A DNA stretch of 64,000 nucleotides from Candidatus Electrothrix aarhusensis (GTDB lineage Bacteria; Desulfobacterota; Desulfobulbia; Desulfobulbales; Desulfobulbaceae), in assembly GCA_004028505.1 (NCBI GenBank), contig MTKO01000081.1:1-64000 (forward strand). The letters are read 5' to 3'. Positions 30,249 to 39,269 of this stretch are shown here, one piece after another. Numbering within the stretch: position 1 is the first letter of the stretch; each line of letters begins with the position of its first letter. Made by a program: the position numbers and the translations under genes. Under the pieces are notes generated by a model that was not told the DNA's origin, made no database searches, and worked only from the letters and a program-made list of their open reading frames with translations.

Positions 30249-30362
30249 AAGCGGGTGCCTGCTTTCCGGTCGAAAACGGAAAGTTGATAAAGCCACAGCC
30301 GTCGCGAGACGGTGTCGGAAAGCCACGGGTCTCCATAAAGGAGACAGCCGGGTTGCCTGCTT
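30249..30362 (+). promoter_or_regulatory. GEMM-type riboswitch aptamer (c-di-GMP-I or cGAMP class)
   Basis: The 3' half matches the GEMM consensus: AAAGCCACGGGTCT, a short stem (GTCTCC 30329-30334 / GGAGAC 30340-30345), then CAGCCGGGTTGCC. Just before it is the second GEMM helix, CCGTC-GCGA-GACGG (30299-30312), capped by a GNRA tetraloop that would dock in the other arm. AAGCGGG (30249-30255) can pair with CCTGCTT (30356-30362) to close the whole element, and an extra hairpin (CTTTCCG 30262-30268 / CGGAAAG 30277-30283) sits inside that closing helix. The 5' half is less canonical. The next gene is about 310 bases downstream on the same strand. Whether c-di-GMP or cGAMP is bound cannot be decided by eye. 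Confidence 0.75.
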
Positions 30363-30442
30363 TTATCTGTAACCTCTATCGGAAAGTATGTTATGAGAAC
30401 TCTATTCCATTCAAGTAGTTTTTCACTCGTATCGGCAAGCCA

Positions 30443-30593
30443 GCACCCGCCACCCTCCTCAGTCTTTCGCACAGTACCGTTTACCGGTTTCAGGCAGCAG
30501 AACGAGAACAGAACCAGAATCGTACTGCTCTAATATCCTTTTTCAGGATCCCTAAGACTATAGCAACCCGCAAAAATCCATACCGGATTTTTT
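30443..30593 (+). promoter_or_regulatory. Probable expression platform: competing helix and terminator
   Basis: GCACCCGC at 30443-30450 is the exact complement of GCGGGTGC at 30251-30258, which overlaps the 5' strand of the aptamer's closing helix, so the two pairings exclude each other. Further on, AAAAATCC (30572-30579) pairs with GGATTTTT (30585-30592), with a T-run inside and after the stem: a weak terminator about 80 bases before the gene. Together these would let ligand binding decide read-through. The pairings are visible; the switching is inferred. Confidence 0.5.
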
Positions 30594-30673
30594 GTTTACA
30601 TTACTTTTTTCATACGAAATAACAATTCATTTCGTACAATTAACAATACTGTCAAGAGGTAGTAAAAAGCATC

Positions 30674-31588
30674 ATGAAACAAACACACGTCACTAAAAAA
30701 CTCATATATCTGCCAGCCAGATATCTTTTGGCCTTAACAGCCGTCACAGCTCTATTTTTCTGCACAGAAGTATCAGCAAATGCATCAGCAGATGACGTAC
30801 ATGAAATGGCTAACATTTGCATGCAGGCCAACCGCATCTTAAAGGATTATGCCCTTGTCGGCATGGGGGTGGAGTATCACGATCCAGCCAAAGACTTAAA
30901 AGAAGATCTTGATCTTATTGAAAAAGAAATTAAGGATCTTGAAGGGCATAAGCAGAACGAAAAATTGGCCGCAGAGATTGTGGAGATCGAAACGTCTTGG
31001 CATGCCATTAAGCCTGAATTCGAGAAGACACCTGACAAAACCAAAATGCAGAATCTTCACGATATGGTTGAGAAATTTACCGGTCGCTGTGAGGAAATCG
31101 CCGAAGATATATCCAAGGACACCGGTATAAAGGGAGAGCATGATGTGGTTTTGGTGGCTGAGCTGGGCATGGAATCACAACGTCTGGCCGCACTCTATCT
31201 GATGAAATCATGGGGAGTAGTTGATCCTAACTATGATAAAGAGATTAAAGGGATCGTTGATCAAACAGAGAACATATATAAAGAGCTTCTGAACGCAGAT
31301 GAAAAATTTGTTTCCAAGGAGATTAAAGAACAGCTACAAAAAGTTGAAAAAGATTTCATCGCCTTCAGTGTGATGGCAACCAGTACAACAGGACGCTTCA
31401 TGCCTTCAGCTGCTGAAAAAATGGCGACAAAAATCTTCAAGACCCTTCATGAGATCCTGAATAAGGAACAAAAGTTCGTTGAGGGGAATGTATCATATTT
31501 TACACCGATCGCTGACGAAAAAACAGCAGGTGAAATTTTTAGAGTACTAACCGGAATTGTACGTGTAGAGGGAGAAATCAAATCATGA
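30674..31588 (+). CDS. Exported helical protein, PilJ/NarX-type sensor domain-like (copy 1, gene A)
   Basis: A 304-aa protein with a signal peptide (LLALTAVTALFFCTEVSA; likely cut before NASADD). The mature part is all helix. It resembles the type IV pilus PilJ / nitrate-sensor four-helix domain: ICMQANRILKDYALVGMG, and ELGMESQRLAALYLMKSWGV in the middle. It has no transmembrane or signalling domain after the signal, so it would be free in the periplasm. It overlaps gene B of its pair by 4 bases (ATGA). The pair is repeated downstream at 32478-34195 with roughly 80 percent identity by eye. It is probably controlled by the upstream riboswitch. Family call is tentative; function unknown. Confidence 0.7.
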   Translation: MKQTHVTKKLIYLPARYLLALTAVTALFFCTEVSANASADDVHEMANICMQANRILKDYALVGMGVEYHDPAKDLKEDLDLIEKEIKDLEGHKQNEKLAAEIVEIETSWHAIKPEFEKTPDKTKMQNLHDMVEKFTGRCEEIAEDISKDTGIKGEHDVVLVAELGMESQRLAALYLMKSWGVVDPNYDKEIKGIVDQTENIYKELLNADEKFVSKEIKEQLQKVEKDFIAFSVMATSTTGRFMPSAAEKMATKIFKTLHEILNKEQKFVEGNVSYFTPIADEKTAGEIFRVLTGIVRVEGEIKS

Positions 31589-32385
31589 AATTAGCCATTA
31601 TGAAAACACTGAAGATATCGACAGCAGCAGTTATCTGCGCACTGTACTTTACCCCTGCAATAGCCTCTGAAAAAACGCATGAGCTTCTTATGCTGGAGGC
31701 TGCAAAAAATATTGAATTTCTCAGTCAGAGGGTCACCAAGGCATATTTTTACAAACAGCAAGGCGTCCGCCCGGACCATGCGGCAGAGGATTTGAAAAAA
31801 AGCCTTATTTTGTTGCAAGAAGATATGACCATTATTCAGGATGGTATTGATAATGATAAGAAAGAAAAGAATATATCTGTCTTCCTTGAATACACCATGA
31901 GTGAGTTGAAAAGTATTGTTGAAAACCCCTATAGCCAAGAGAACGGGGCATTAATGATCGATTACAGTGAGTCTCTATTGGAAGGCGCTGAATTTATAGC
32001 AGAAGTTCATACACATAAGAATCAGGCCGAAGAAGCAATGCTGGTCTCAGCAGAGCATTCACTTTTCCTCCTGGAGCGTATCAATAAATTCTACATTGCT
32101 TACCAGGCGGGATTTAAAGACTACAATAACATCGTGCAGCTGAAGCAGGCTGTGCAGGATTTTGAGACCACACTGGCCAAAATTAATGCATATACTAAAT
32201 ACTCGGGAAATATTTTAGCCAGTAGGAATAAAATAAACGATTTCTGGCCTGTAGCTAAAGAATTTTTCGTCGATATTCAAAGAGGTGCCCTGCCGGTCAT
32301 CGTCCAGGCTTCAGTTGAAAAGTTGGAAAAAGAGCTGAAGGTATTGAAAGACTTCCACCATAATAATGCGAGTTCGGGCAAATAA
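31585..32385 (+). CDS. Exported helical protein, PilJ-like (copy 1, gene B)
   Basis: A 266-aa product starting at the overlap ATG 31585. A signal peptide (ISTAAVICALYFTPAIA) is followed by an all-helical body with the PilJ-like opening LMLEAAKNIEFLSQRVTKAYF. Further features are LLEGAEFIAEVHTHK and SLFLLERINKFYIAYQAGF, which read like paired antiparallel helices of a sensor bundle. It is only weakly similar to gene A, but the same two-helix patterns recur, so the two may form a heteromer. A close paralogue is at 33392-34195. There is no membrane anchor or enzyme motif. Confidence 0.68.
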   Translation: MKLAIMKTLKISTAAVICALYFTPAIASEKTHELLMLEAAKNIEFLSQRVTKAYFYKQQGVRPDHAAEDLKKSLILLQEDMTIIQDGIDNDKKEKNISVFLEYTMSELKSIVENPYSQENGALMIDYSESLLEGAEFIAEVHTHKNQAEEAMLVSAEHSLFLLERINKFYIAYQAGFKDYNNIVQLKQAVQDFETTLAKINAYTKYSGNILASRNKINDFWPVAKEFFVDIQRGALPVIVQASVEKLEKELKVLKDFHHNNASSGK

Positions 32386-32428
32386 CATACCCCATCCCGG
32401 AGGGCCGGGGCAACAAACAATAAAAATG

Positions 32429-32454
32429 GCGGGTGGCACGCCGACCCGCTTTTA
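32429..32454 (+). terminator. Hairpin with short T-run between the two gene pairs
   Basis: GCGGGT (32429-32434) pairs with ACCCGC (32444-32449), followed by TTTTAT. This looks like a weak, possibly leaky terminator 25 bases before the second pair, which may lower expression of copy 2. Confidence 0.55.
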
Positions 32455-32477
32455 TATAAAAGGAAGCAGAGAGTATT

Positions 32478-33395
32478 ATGAAGAGAAAACACAGCGGTAA
32501 AAAACACACCTATTTGGCAGTCAGATATCTCCTCACCTTAACAGCCTTCACAACGTTATTTTTTTGTAGCGAGGTGTCGGCAAATGCATCAGCCAAAGAT
32601 GTCCATGAAATGGCTGATATTTGTATGCAGGCCAATCGTATCTTAAAGGACTATGCTCTGGTCGGCATGGGTGTAAAGCATCATGATCCTGCTCAGGACT
32701 TGAAAGAGAATCTTGAGATTATTGAGAAAGAAATCAAGGATCTTGAAGGGCATAAGCAGAACGAAAAAATAACAGCAGAGATTGTGGAGATCGAAAAATC
32801 CTGGCATGCCATAAAGCCTGAATTCGAGAAAACGCCGGGCAAATCAAAAATGCACGATCTGTTTGTTATGGTGGGAAATTTTACTGATCGATGTGAGGAG
32901 ATCGCCGATGATATCGCCAAGGACACCGGCATCAAGGGGGAGCATAATGTCGTTCTTGTCGCCGAACTGGGCATGGAGTCACAGCGGATGGCTGCCCTTT
33001 ACCTGATAAAGGCATGGGGTGTGGATGATCCTGACTACGAAAAAGAGGTCAAAAATATCGTTGAACAAACCGAAAAAATATACAAAGAGCTCCTTGAAGC
33101 AGATGAAAAACTTGTTTCTAAAGAGATCAAAGAACAACTGCAAAAGGTTGAAAAAGATTTCATCGCCTTCAGTGTGATGGCGACCAGTACAACAGGTCGT
33201 TTTATGCCTTCAGCCGCTGAGAAAATGGCGACAAAAATTTTCAAGGCACTTCGTGACATCTTGAAAAAGGAACAGAAACTGGTTGAGGGGACTGTATCAG
33301 GATATTTTACGCCAATCGCTGACGAGAAAACAGCAGGCGAAATTTTCAGGGTACTCACCGAAATTGTCCATGTAAAGGGAGAGATCGGATCATGA
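32478..33395 (+). CDS. Exported helical protein, PilJ-like (copy 2, gene A)
   Basis: A 305-aa paralogue of the 30674 gene; long stretches are identical, such as EQLQKVEKDFIAFSVMATST and the helix around ELGMESQRMAALYLIKAWGV. It has a signal peptide (LLTLTAFTTLFFCSEVSA). ATG 32478 has GGAAGCAGAG upstream. Changes concentrate in the loop after WGV and in helix two, as expected if ligand preference has drifted. It overlaps its gene B by 4 bases exactly as copy 1 does, so the whole two-gene unit was duplicated in tandem. Confidence 0.7.
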   Translation: MKRKHSGKKHTYLAVRYLLTLTAFTTLFFCSEVSANASAKDVHEMADICMQANRILKDYALVGMGVKHHDPAQDLKENLEIIEKEIKDLEGHKQNEKITAEIVEIEKSWHAIKPEFEKTPGKSKMHDLFVMVGNFTDRCEEIADDIAKDTGIKGEHNVVLVAELGMESQRMAALYLIKAWGVDDPDYEKEVKNIVEQTEKIYKELLEADEKLVSKEIKEQLQKVEKDFIAFSVMATSTTGRFMPSAAEKMATKIFKALRDILKKEQKLVEGTVSGYFTPIADEKTAGEIFRVLTEIVHVKGEIGS

Positions 33396-34195
33396 AATTT
33401 GGAATTATAAAGATACTGAAGATATTGATAGCAGCATTTATCTGTGCTCTGTGCTTTACTCCCGCATTTGCCGCAGAAAAAAATCACGATCTCTTTATGC
33501 TGGAGGCTGCAAAGAATATTGAATTTCTTAGCCAAAGGGTAGCAAAAGGATATTTTTACAGACGACTGGGTATCCGTCCGGATCGTGCGGCTGAGGATCT
33601 GAAAAAAAGCCTTGTCCTTTTGCAAAAAGACATGATAATCCTTCAGGAAGGTATTGGTAATGACAAGGAAGAACAGAATATATCTGTCTTTCTTGAATAC
33701 ACCATGAGTGAGCTGAAAAGTATTATTGAAACCCCCTATAGCAAAAAGAACGGGGCACTGATGATTGACTACAGCGAGTCTCTACTAGAGGGAGCTGAAT
33801 TTATAGTAGAGCGCCATAAGCATAAAAACAAAAGCGAAGAAGTTATGCTGGTCGCTGTGGAGCATTCGCTTTTCCTTTTAGAGCGTATTAATAAATTCTA
33901 CATTGCCTATCAGGCGGGCTTTAAAGACTACAACAACGTTGTGCAGTTGAAGCAGGCTGTGCAAGATTTTGAAATTACGCTGGCAAAAATTAATGTATAC
34001 ACCAAGTATTCGGACACCACCCTGGTAAGCAGAAGTAAAATTAACGAGTTCTGGCCGGTTGCTAAAGAGTTTTTTATTGATATCCAAAAAGGTGCCTTGC
34101 CCGTCATTGTCTTAGCATCAGTTGAAAAGCTGGAAAAAGAGCTGACAGTATTGGAAAACTTCCACCATAACAATGCACGTTCGGACAAAAGCTAA
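33392..34195 (+). CDS. Exported helical protein, PilJ-like (copy 2, gene B)
   Basis: A 267-aa paralogue of the 31585 gene, nearly the same length, with the same signal layout (LIAAFICALCFTPAFAAEK) and the same body (FMLEAAKNIEFLSQRVAKGYF; SLFLLERINKFYIAYQAGF identical). It ends the transcript: a strong terminator lies 45 bases past its stop. Divergence from copy 1 is spread evenly, so both copies seem to be kept under selection (inference). Confidence 0.68.
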   Translation: MKFGIIKILKILIAAFICALCFTPAFAAEKNHDLFMLEAAKNIEFLSQRVAKGYFYRRLGIRPDRAAEDLKKSLVLLQKDMIILQEGIGNDKEEQNISVFLEYTMSELKSIIETPYSKKNGALMIDYSESLLEGAEFIVERHKHKNKSEEVMLVAVEHSLFLLERINKFYIAYQAGFKDYNNVVQLKQAVQDFEITLAKINVYTKYSDTTLVSRSKINEFWPVAKEFFIDIQKGALPVIVLASVEKLEKELTVLENFHHNNARSDKS

Positions 34196-34238
34196 TTAAA
34201 AGTACTCTGATTTATCTCTGAGGAGAGTCGCTGATTGA

Positions 34239-34277
34239 AAAAGCCCTACCGGGGCAAAGAACGGTAGGGCTTCTTCA
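34239..34277 (+). terminator. Rho-independent terminator after the PilJ-like gene block
   Basis: AAGCCCTACCG (34241-34251) pairs perfectly with CGGTAGGGCTT (34262-34272), followed by CTTCATT. The stem is strong and the T-run modest. Confidence 0.82.
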
Positions 34278-34322
34278 TTAAATCGACAAGAACATCAGTC
34301 AGTACGGTAAAAAGAGTGGATC

Positions 34323-34636
34323 TTACCGCTTTTGTCGTATCTCCTTTAAAATGGATAATCCGATTTTGAAATTCGGTTCCTCCTCCCTTTTCACTATGCC
34401 ATAAAAATCGCATTTCTGGCAATCTCCGCTAAACTTCTCCACATAAGAGCCTTGGGCGTTTGCCCCCTTACATAAGGTTCCAGAAACCACCCAGCAGCAG
34501 CGGCCACCGTTTTCGCCATCATGAATTCCGTCAGCCTTCCCCTCTTCAGCAGCAGGACAGACGCCGAACTCATCAGCTTTTATCCCACCGGCTCCCGTCC
34601 GCATTTTTTTACTTCCCAGCAATTTTGCTTTTTCAT
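34323..34636 (-). CDS. Two-CW domain protein, frameshifted near 34588
   Basis: This is a small cysteine-rich protein of the two-CW family, common in Deltaproteobacteria. From ATG 34636 (AGGA upstream) it reads MKKQNCWEVKKCGREP, then hits a stop. One G restored near 34588 gives GGIKADEFGVCPAAEEGKAD and the rest: GENGGRCCWVVSGTLC, FSGDCQKCDFYGIVKREEE, 104 aa in all. The conserved CW pairs and CxxCDFY end are present. Function of the family is unknown; it may bind metal or act as a small module in signalling proteins. An intact paralogue is at 53147-53416. It sits at the end of the chemosensory operon, past a terminator. Confidence 0.8.
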
Positions 34637-34680
34637 TTCCTCGTATCCTTTTTTTTACAATCTTATTCCTTTTAAAAAAT

Positions 34681-34710
34681 AAAAACCGATTCCAAAGGAG
34701 TCGGTTTTTT
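34681..34710. terminator. Terminator at the end of the chemosensory operon, possibly bidirectional
   Basis: AAAAACCGATTCC pairs with GGAGTCGGTTTTTT around an AAA loop. Runs of A on one side and T on the other allow termination on both strands. It lies about 110 bases past the stop of the binding-protein gene on the minus strand. Confidence 0.8.
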
Positions 34711-34816
34711 AGTATCCTAGATGTTGTCCTGGCGTTTTATCGTCCCCGGTATCAGTGTATTTCATAAAAGCACCTTTTCGGTGCGGATACTTACCAGATA
34801 ACGGAGCAAACAAAGA

Positions 34817-36022
34817 TCATTTCTCTGAAGGCAAAGGCGGTAGTGTGTCAATATAAGAGAACTTAATTGTGTCACCGGACTTATCTACCTTGGTCAGATA
34901 AACCGAATCCATGCCGCGATGATCATCTTTCCCAAAGGAGACATTCACTCCGCCTGCATCATATTTCGACATCGCCTCAATCGAATCCTTCAGTGTTGCT
35001 GCTGTTACCTCGCCGTTAACCCCTGCGAGAGCCTGATGAAACACCTTGGCACTGAGATATCCTTCCAAACTGGCAAAACCGTATTCATCAGAGTCCATAT
35101 CCTGCTGATACTGTTTCACCAGCGGGATACTCTCACCCCAAGGATCCGGTACCACCTGACTAATATAGACATTATCTGTCTTTCGCAAACGACGAGCTAA
35201 GGCTGTTGAACCGACAAAGGAAATATTCAGCATAGGCACGTTAAACCCCATCTTATGCCATTGATTAATGGCCAGCGCACAGGGTCTACTGGACCCAACT
35301 AAGATCACGGCTTCTACTGCCTGTCCTCTAATCTGACGAACTCCTCCTCCTACTGAAACCGTATTCCTCCGATAATTGGGCACACTCTTCCAGAACTCGC
35401 TCCATTCGTCCATAGAGCTTTCCTTATTGGGCACCTTAGGGATAGCCGGAATAATTTTGACTCCCTCAATCTTTTCCTGTGCCTGCACAACTGCACGCAC
35501 CCCGGCCATACCAAAGGAATCCCGCTGTACAAAAATTCCTATCCGACTTATCCCCAGATCTTCTTTCAAGTGCCGCATCATATTTTCTACTTCGGTATCA
35601 TAGCTGGCACGTAGAGAAAAGGCATAGGGATTTACCGTGACATCACTTAAAAAGCTCGCCCCGGTAAAGGGAGCAAAAAACAAAACCTTATTTTCTGTTG
35701 ACAGGGGGACTGCAACTTTTGATGTAGGGGTTCCCACATAACCGAACAGAGCATCAACACCGTCCTGAAGAAAGGCTTGTGTATTTTCAAGGCAGCGAGT
35801 CGGTTCATAGCCGTCATCTTTTACGATCAATTCAATGTCGTCCCTGGCATGTGCTTTTAAATAGGCGGTTGCACCCTTATTCAGCTGTTGTCCGAGAAAT
35901 GCTGTGGCTCCTGTTAATGCACAGGATTGGCCGATTCTGGTTTTAGCATAACTCTGTCCGGGTAATACCGCCATAATACACAGGCAGCAACCCCACAAGA
36001 TATTCCATCTGTTTTTCTTCAT
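34817..36022 (-). CDS. Periplasmic binding protein, Leu/Ile/Val-type (Peripla_BP_6)
   Basis: The product is 401 aa from ATG 36022 (a TTG three codons earlier is open but less likely). It has a signal peptide (ILWGCCLCIMAVLPGQSYA). The mature part is the type I bilobed fold: TRIGQSCALTGATAFLGQQLNKGA, DALFGYVGTPTSKVAVPL, VLFFAPFTGASFL, GIFVQRDSFGMAGVRAV and EAVILVGSSRPCALAINQW. No permease or ATPase gene is nearby. It is instead the last gene after the chemoreceptor, 84 bases past its stop, so it may present a ligand to that receptor rather than feed a transporter (inference). Confidence 0.88.
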   Translation of the reverse strand: MKKNRWNILWGCCLCIMAVLPGQSYAKTRIGQSCALTGATAFLGQQLNKGATAYLKAHARDDIELIVKDDGYEPTRCLENTQAFLQDGVDALFGYVGTPTSKVAVPLSTENKVLFFAPFTGASFLSDVTVNPYAFSLRASYDTEVENMMRHLKEDLGISRIGIFVQRDSFGMAGVRAVVQAQEKIEGVKIIPAIPKVPNKESSMDEWSEFWKSVPNYRRNTVSVGGGVRQIRGQAVEAVILVGSSRPCALAINQWHKMGFNVPMLNISFVGSTALARRLRKTDNVYISQVVPDPWGESIPLVKQYQQDMDSDEYGFASLEGYLSAKVFHQALAGVNGEVTAATLKDSIEAMSKYDAGGVNVSFGKDDHRGMDSVYLTKVDKSGDTIKFSYIDTLPPLPSEK

Positions 36023-36106
36023 CCCTTTCAACCTTTTTCAATTGTCCAATTATATTTTTTATCGAGTAAGATTAACATAATACAACTAAGCATGATACAG
36101 CTAAAC

Positions 36107-39100
36107 TTAGGCGTCAAATAGACCAGCTTCTGCTGACAAAACTTCAGCAGCATCGTCGGCCTGCTCTTCCCCCTCAAGTTTAAACGAGGCAACAGCCTGC
36201 AACATATCATCGCCCATAACCGCCATTTCCTGCATAGAAACCGAGGCTCCCATAGCCTCTTCAGCTGTTTCCAGACTGATACTGCCGATCTCGCCCATTG
36301 ATGTCGCCAGGATCGCCGTTGTATCTGCCTGCTGCTGAGATGCAGCAGCAACCCCCTGAATAAGTTCAAAGACCTCATTGGAACGCTCTGTAATTTCATC
36401 CAATCGTGCAAGAGCGTTTTGGGAAAGTGTCGTTCCTTGAACCACCTCCTGGATACTGGAATCCATGCTGACACCGGCCTCAGTGATCTCGCCGAGAATA
36501 TTTTTAATTAAGGTTTCAATCTGTCTGGTGGACACAGCGGCCCGCTCAGCCAGACGCTGAATTTCTTCGGCAACAACCGCAAAACCACGCCCTTCTTCGC
36601 CAGCTGCTGCTGCCTGAATGGAGGCGTTTAGAGCCAAGATAGAGGTACGATCAGAAATTTCGTTAATTGTCCGAGCAAAGTCGCTGATCTCCTGTGAACT
36701 CTCACCGAGACGCTTAATAGACCGAGCTGTATTCTGCACATTGCCTCGGATAGCTTCCATAGCTTGACTGGTCTCGCGTACCGCCTTTGCACCCTCTGTA
36801 GCAACCTGGCTGGATTCTCTGGAAAAGCTTGCTGACTGATTTGCCTGATCAGCGGCTTCCCTGATGGCCCCGGTCAGCAAATTAATTTCCTGTACAGCCT
36901 CATTAATCATGCTTGCCTGATTATTATTCTGGCCAGCAAGCTCTCCTGTGGAAGCACTCAGAATGTTCGCCGTTGAACCTACCTGCTCAGCTGACTGTTT
37001 AATCCTGACAAAGGCCGTTCCCAGCTCCTCAAGCATCAAATTCAGTGAGTCAGCCAAGGTGCCGATAACGTCTTCTGTAACAGTAGCTCGAATACTCAAG
37101 TCACCGTCAGCCAGCTCGGTAATCTCTTCAAGAAGTCGAATAATGGAGTCCTGCAACTCATCATGCTCTTTCTGTCTGGACTCAATAAGACCCTGAATAG
37201 TTGTTGTCATCTGATTAAAGGAACCGGCCATCTGACCCAGCTCATCCTCACTGGTCACCTTAACCTGCTCACCGTATTCGCCTTTTTCAACCTTTGCAAT
37301 ACCGTGCATAATCTCATCAACCTGCTTGGTCACTCCGCCAGCAACACGCAAACTGACGAAAATAACCGCCACAGCAGCGACAAGGGCAAGAAGGCCGACA
37401 ATTCGTAGCAACTGCATAACAGGACGATCAACTTCTTCCTGCGATACCTCGCTAATAACAGCCCAGTTAAGTCCCTTATATCGAACCGGCGCCCAAGAGG
37501 TCAGCACCTTTTCTCCCAGACTGTTCACCATGATTTTTGTATCACTCTTGCCAGCAAGAGCCTGTTTCACAGCCTCGGTATCCACCTTAGCCTTGGGATT
37601 CAAGAGCGTGGATTTTACCTTATACTTCTTGGCATCCCGTGCTTCTGAACGCCATAATTTATCAGGGCCGATTAAATAGGTCTCAATATGAACCATCTCA
37701 GTATGCCCTTCCACGTCAGTGTGCCCAACCTCTTCTTCAAAATGATACCGAGTTTCCATGATTTGGTTAATCGGCTCATTGGAGATTTGCAGGACAACAA
37801 TCATTGAAATTGTTTCCTTGTTCATTACCGGTACAGCCATGAAGGCCTCTGCCTCTCCGCCTGCTGGTTCATAAAACGCGTAATCACTGACCGCCATCTC
37901 CTTGGTTTCCAGCACTTCCTTAATTGTCTTGCCAAACATTGAATCGGCATAAGGACCGGAAAGAATATTGGTCAGATAATCCTTCTTCCGCTCAGCAGAA
38001 GCAAAAATATACCCGTCAGTGGACACAAGATAGAGATCAGAAAATTTATATGTCTTGGCAAGCTGTGTGAGAAGATCTATTTCACCTTCCTTCGCATTAG
38101 GCACCACAGCCTCCCCCTGATCGATTTCAACCATGAGAACCCAAGTAGCACCGTAAAGGCTGATAGCTGTATAGGCCGAAAGAACATTATCACCGCGATA
38201 GTTCACAACTGTTGTCTCTCCGTCCTCGCCAGCCAGCGCATAAACAATGCTTTCAGTATCAACAAGAAAGGAGGGGTTGGCGATGGTTGGTTCCTCGAAA
38301 TGGCGAGAGTTGGATCGAAACATACCATCCATACCGACCATGTAGTTTCACCGGTTTCACCCAATCCAGTCGTATCCTTCATGATACTGTCCAAGGCATT
38401 ATCTTTGAGGCGAAAAAGGAGAAGGCCGGGTGATTGATCTGCATTGAACAAAGGAGTGGAAAAATAAGCAACATGCTCCAATCCCGAAAAAGAAGAGAGA
38501 CGATAATCTATAAAGCGTGTTTCTAACATACCCTTTTGAACCGCTTCCCACTCTGATGTTCCTTCCTTAACTGGTGCCCCTCGCTCCACATTCCCATCCG
38601 TAGAAAAAACGACCTTTCCATCGTGATTGAGCAGGGTAATCGAATCGAAATCCCGATTAACAAGCCAATCTTGCAGGAATTCGACGAAATCTGCACTCGG
38701 CTCTATACTCGCCTCTGCACCCGGCTCTGCACTCAACTCTACACCCAGCTCTGCATTCGGCTCTACACTAGGCTTGATACTCGTATTATTCAGAAGATCA
38801 CTGAAGACCTGCTGCTGTTGAGGACTTTCACCAAACATTTTTACGTCCTCAAAACGCATCTTAAAATAAGATTTCACCTGCCTTTTCTGCAGCGCCCTAA
38901 CAGCAGAGAGCTTTGTATACGCCTCTTCCTGGAAGGCTTGCATTGTACCAGAAATATTTTCCAATTTTTTGCCCTGCTCGTCAAAATATCGCCGCAACGC
39001 TTGATACTGGAATGCCAGAGTTGTCTCCAACTGTTCAAAGGACTGACGCTGCAGTGAGGAAGACGAGTATTTATAACTGACAAAGCCGATTGCAGCCATT

Positions 39101-39213
39101 GGCACTAGCGAGATAATCAGAAGCCAAAACAGCAGTTTTCCCCTAATAGTCCGTCCGCCGCGAAACAGCTTTTTTTTATTCAACATCTTTTTTTCTTTAG
39201 CCTTCTGCGCCAT
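36107..39213 (-). CDS. Methyl-accepting chemotaxis protein with large periplasmic sensor; frameshifted near 38344
   Basis: This receptor is about 1035 aa in two frames. From ATG 39213 (AAAGGAG upstream) there is a first membrane helix (LLFWLLIISLVPMAAIGFVSY), a double Cache-type sensor with a repeat-rich loop (ELGVELSAEPGAEASIEPS), then a break after GETGET. One T restored near 38344 gives YMVGMDGMFRSNSRHF, as expected inside a Cache domain. The second helix (LLRIVGLLALVAAVAVIFVSL), a HAMP domain, and the signalling helices follow, with the hairpin tip EISDRTSILALNASIQAAAAGEEGRGFAVVAEEI (seen in two parts). The tip matches the Pil/Chp-like class. It should signal to the CheA encoded upstream in the operon. 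Confidence 0.9.
38699..38779. repeat. Degenerate 12-base tandem repeat inside the receptor gene
   Basis: About seven units of a 12-base motif (consensus CTCTGCACTCGG on the plus strand) encode alternating Glu/Ala/Ser/Pro four-residue units in the sensor domain. Length variation here would change a loop without breaking the frame. Confidence 0.6.
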
Positions 39214-39269
39214 TTTTTCTCCTTTGAAAAAATTACCCGACACGAGTCTTCGAACAGGTAACTGCTTTT

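Noticed and set aside
30242-30472. 76-aa open frame on the minus strand
   Set aside because: It is antisense to the riboswitch and its content reflects the RNA stems, not a protein.
36028-36474. 148-aa minus-strand frame overlapping the end of the receptor gene
   Set aside because: Shadow of the receptor's signalling-domain end in another frame.
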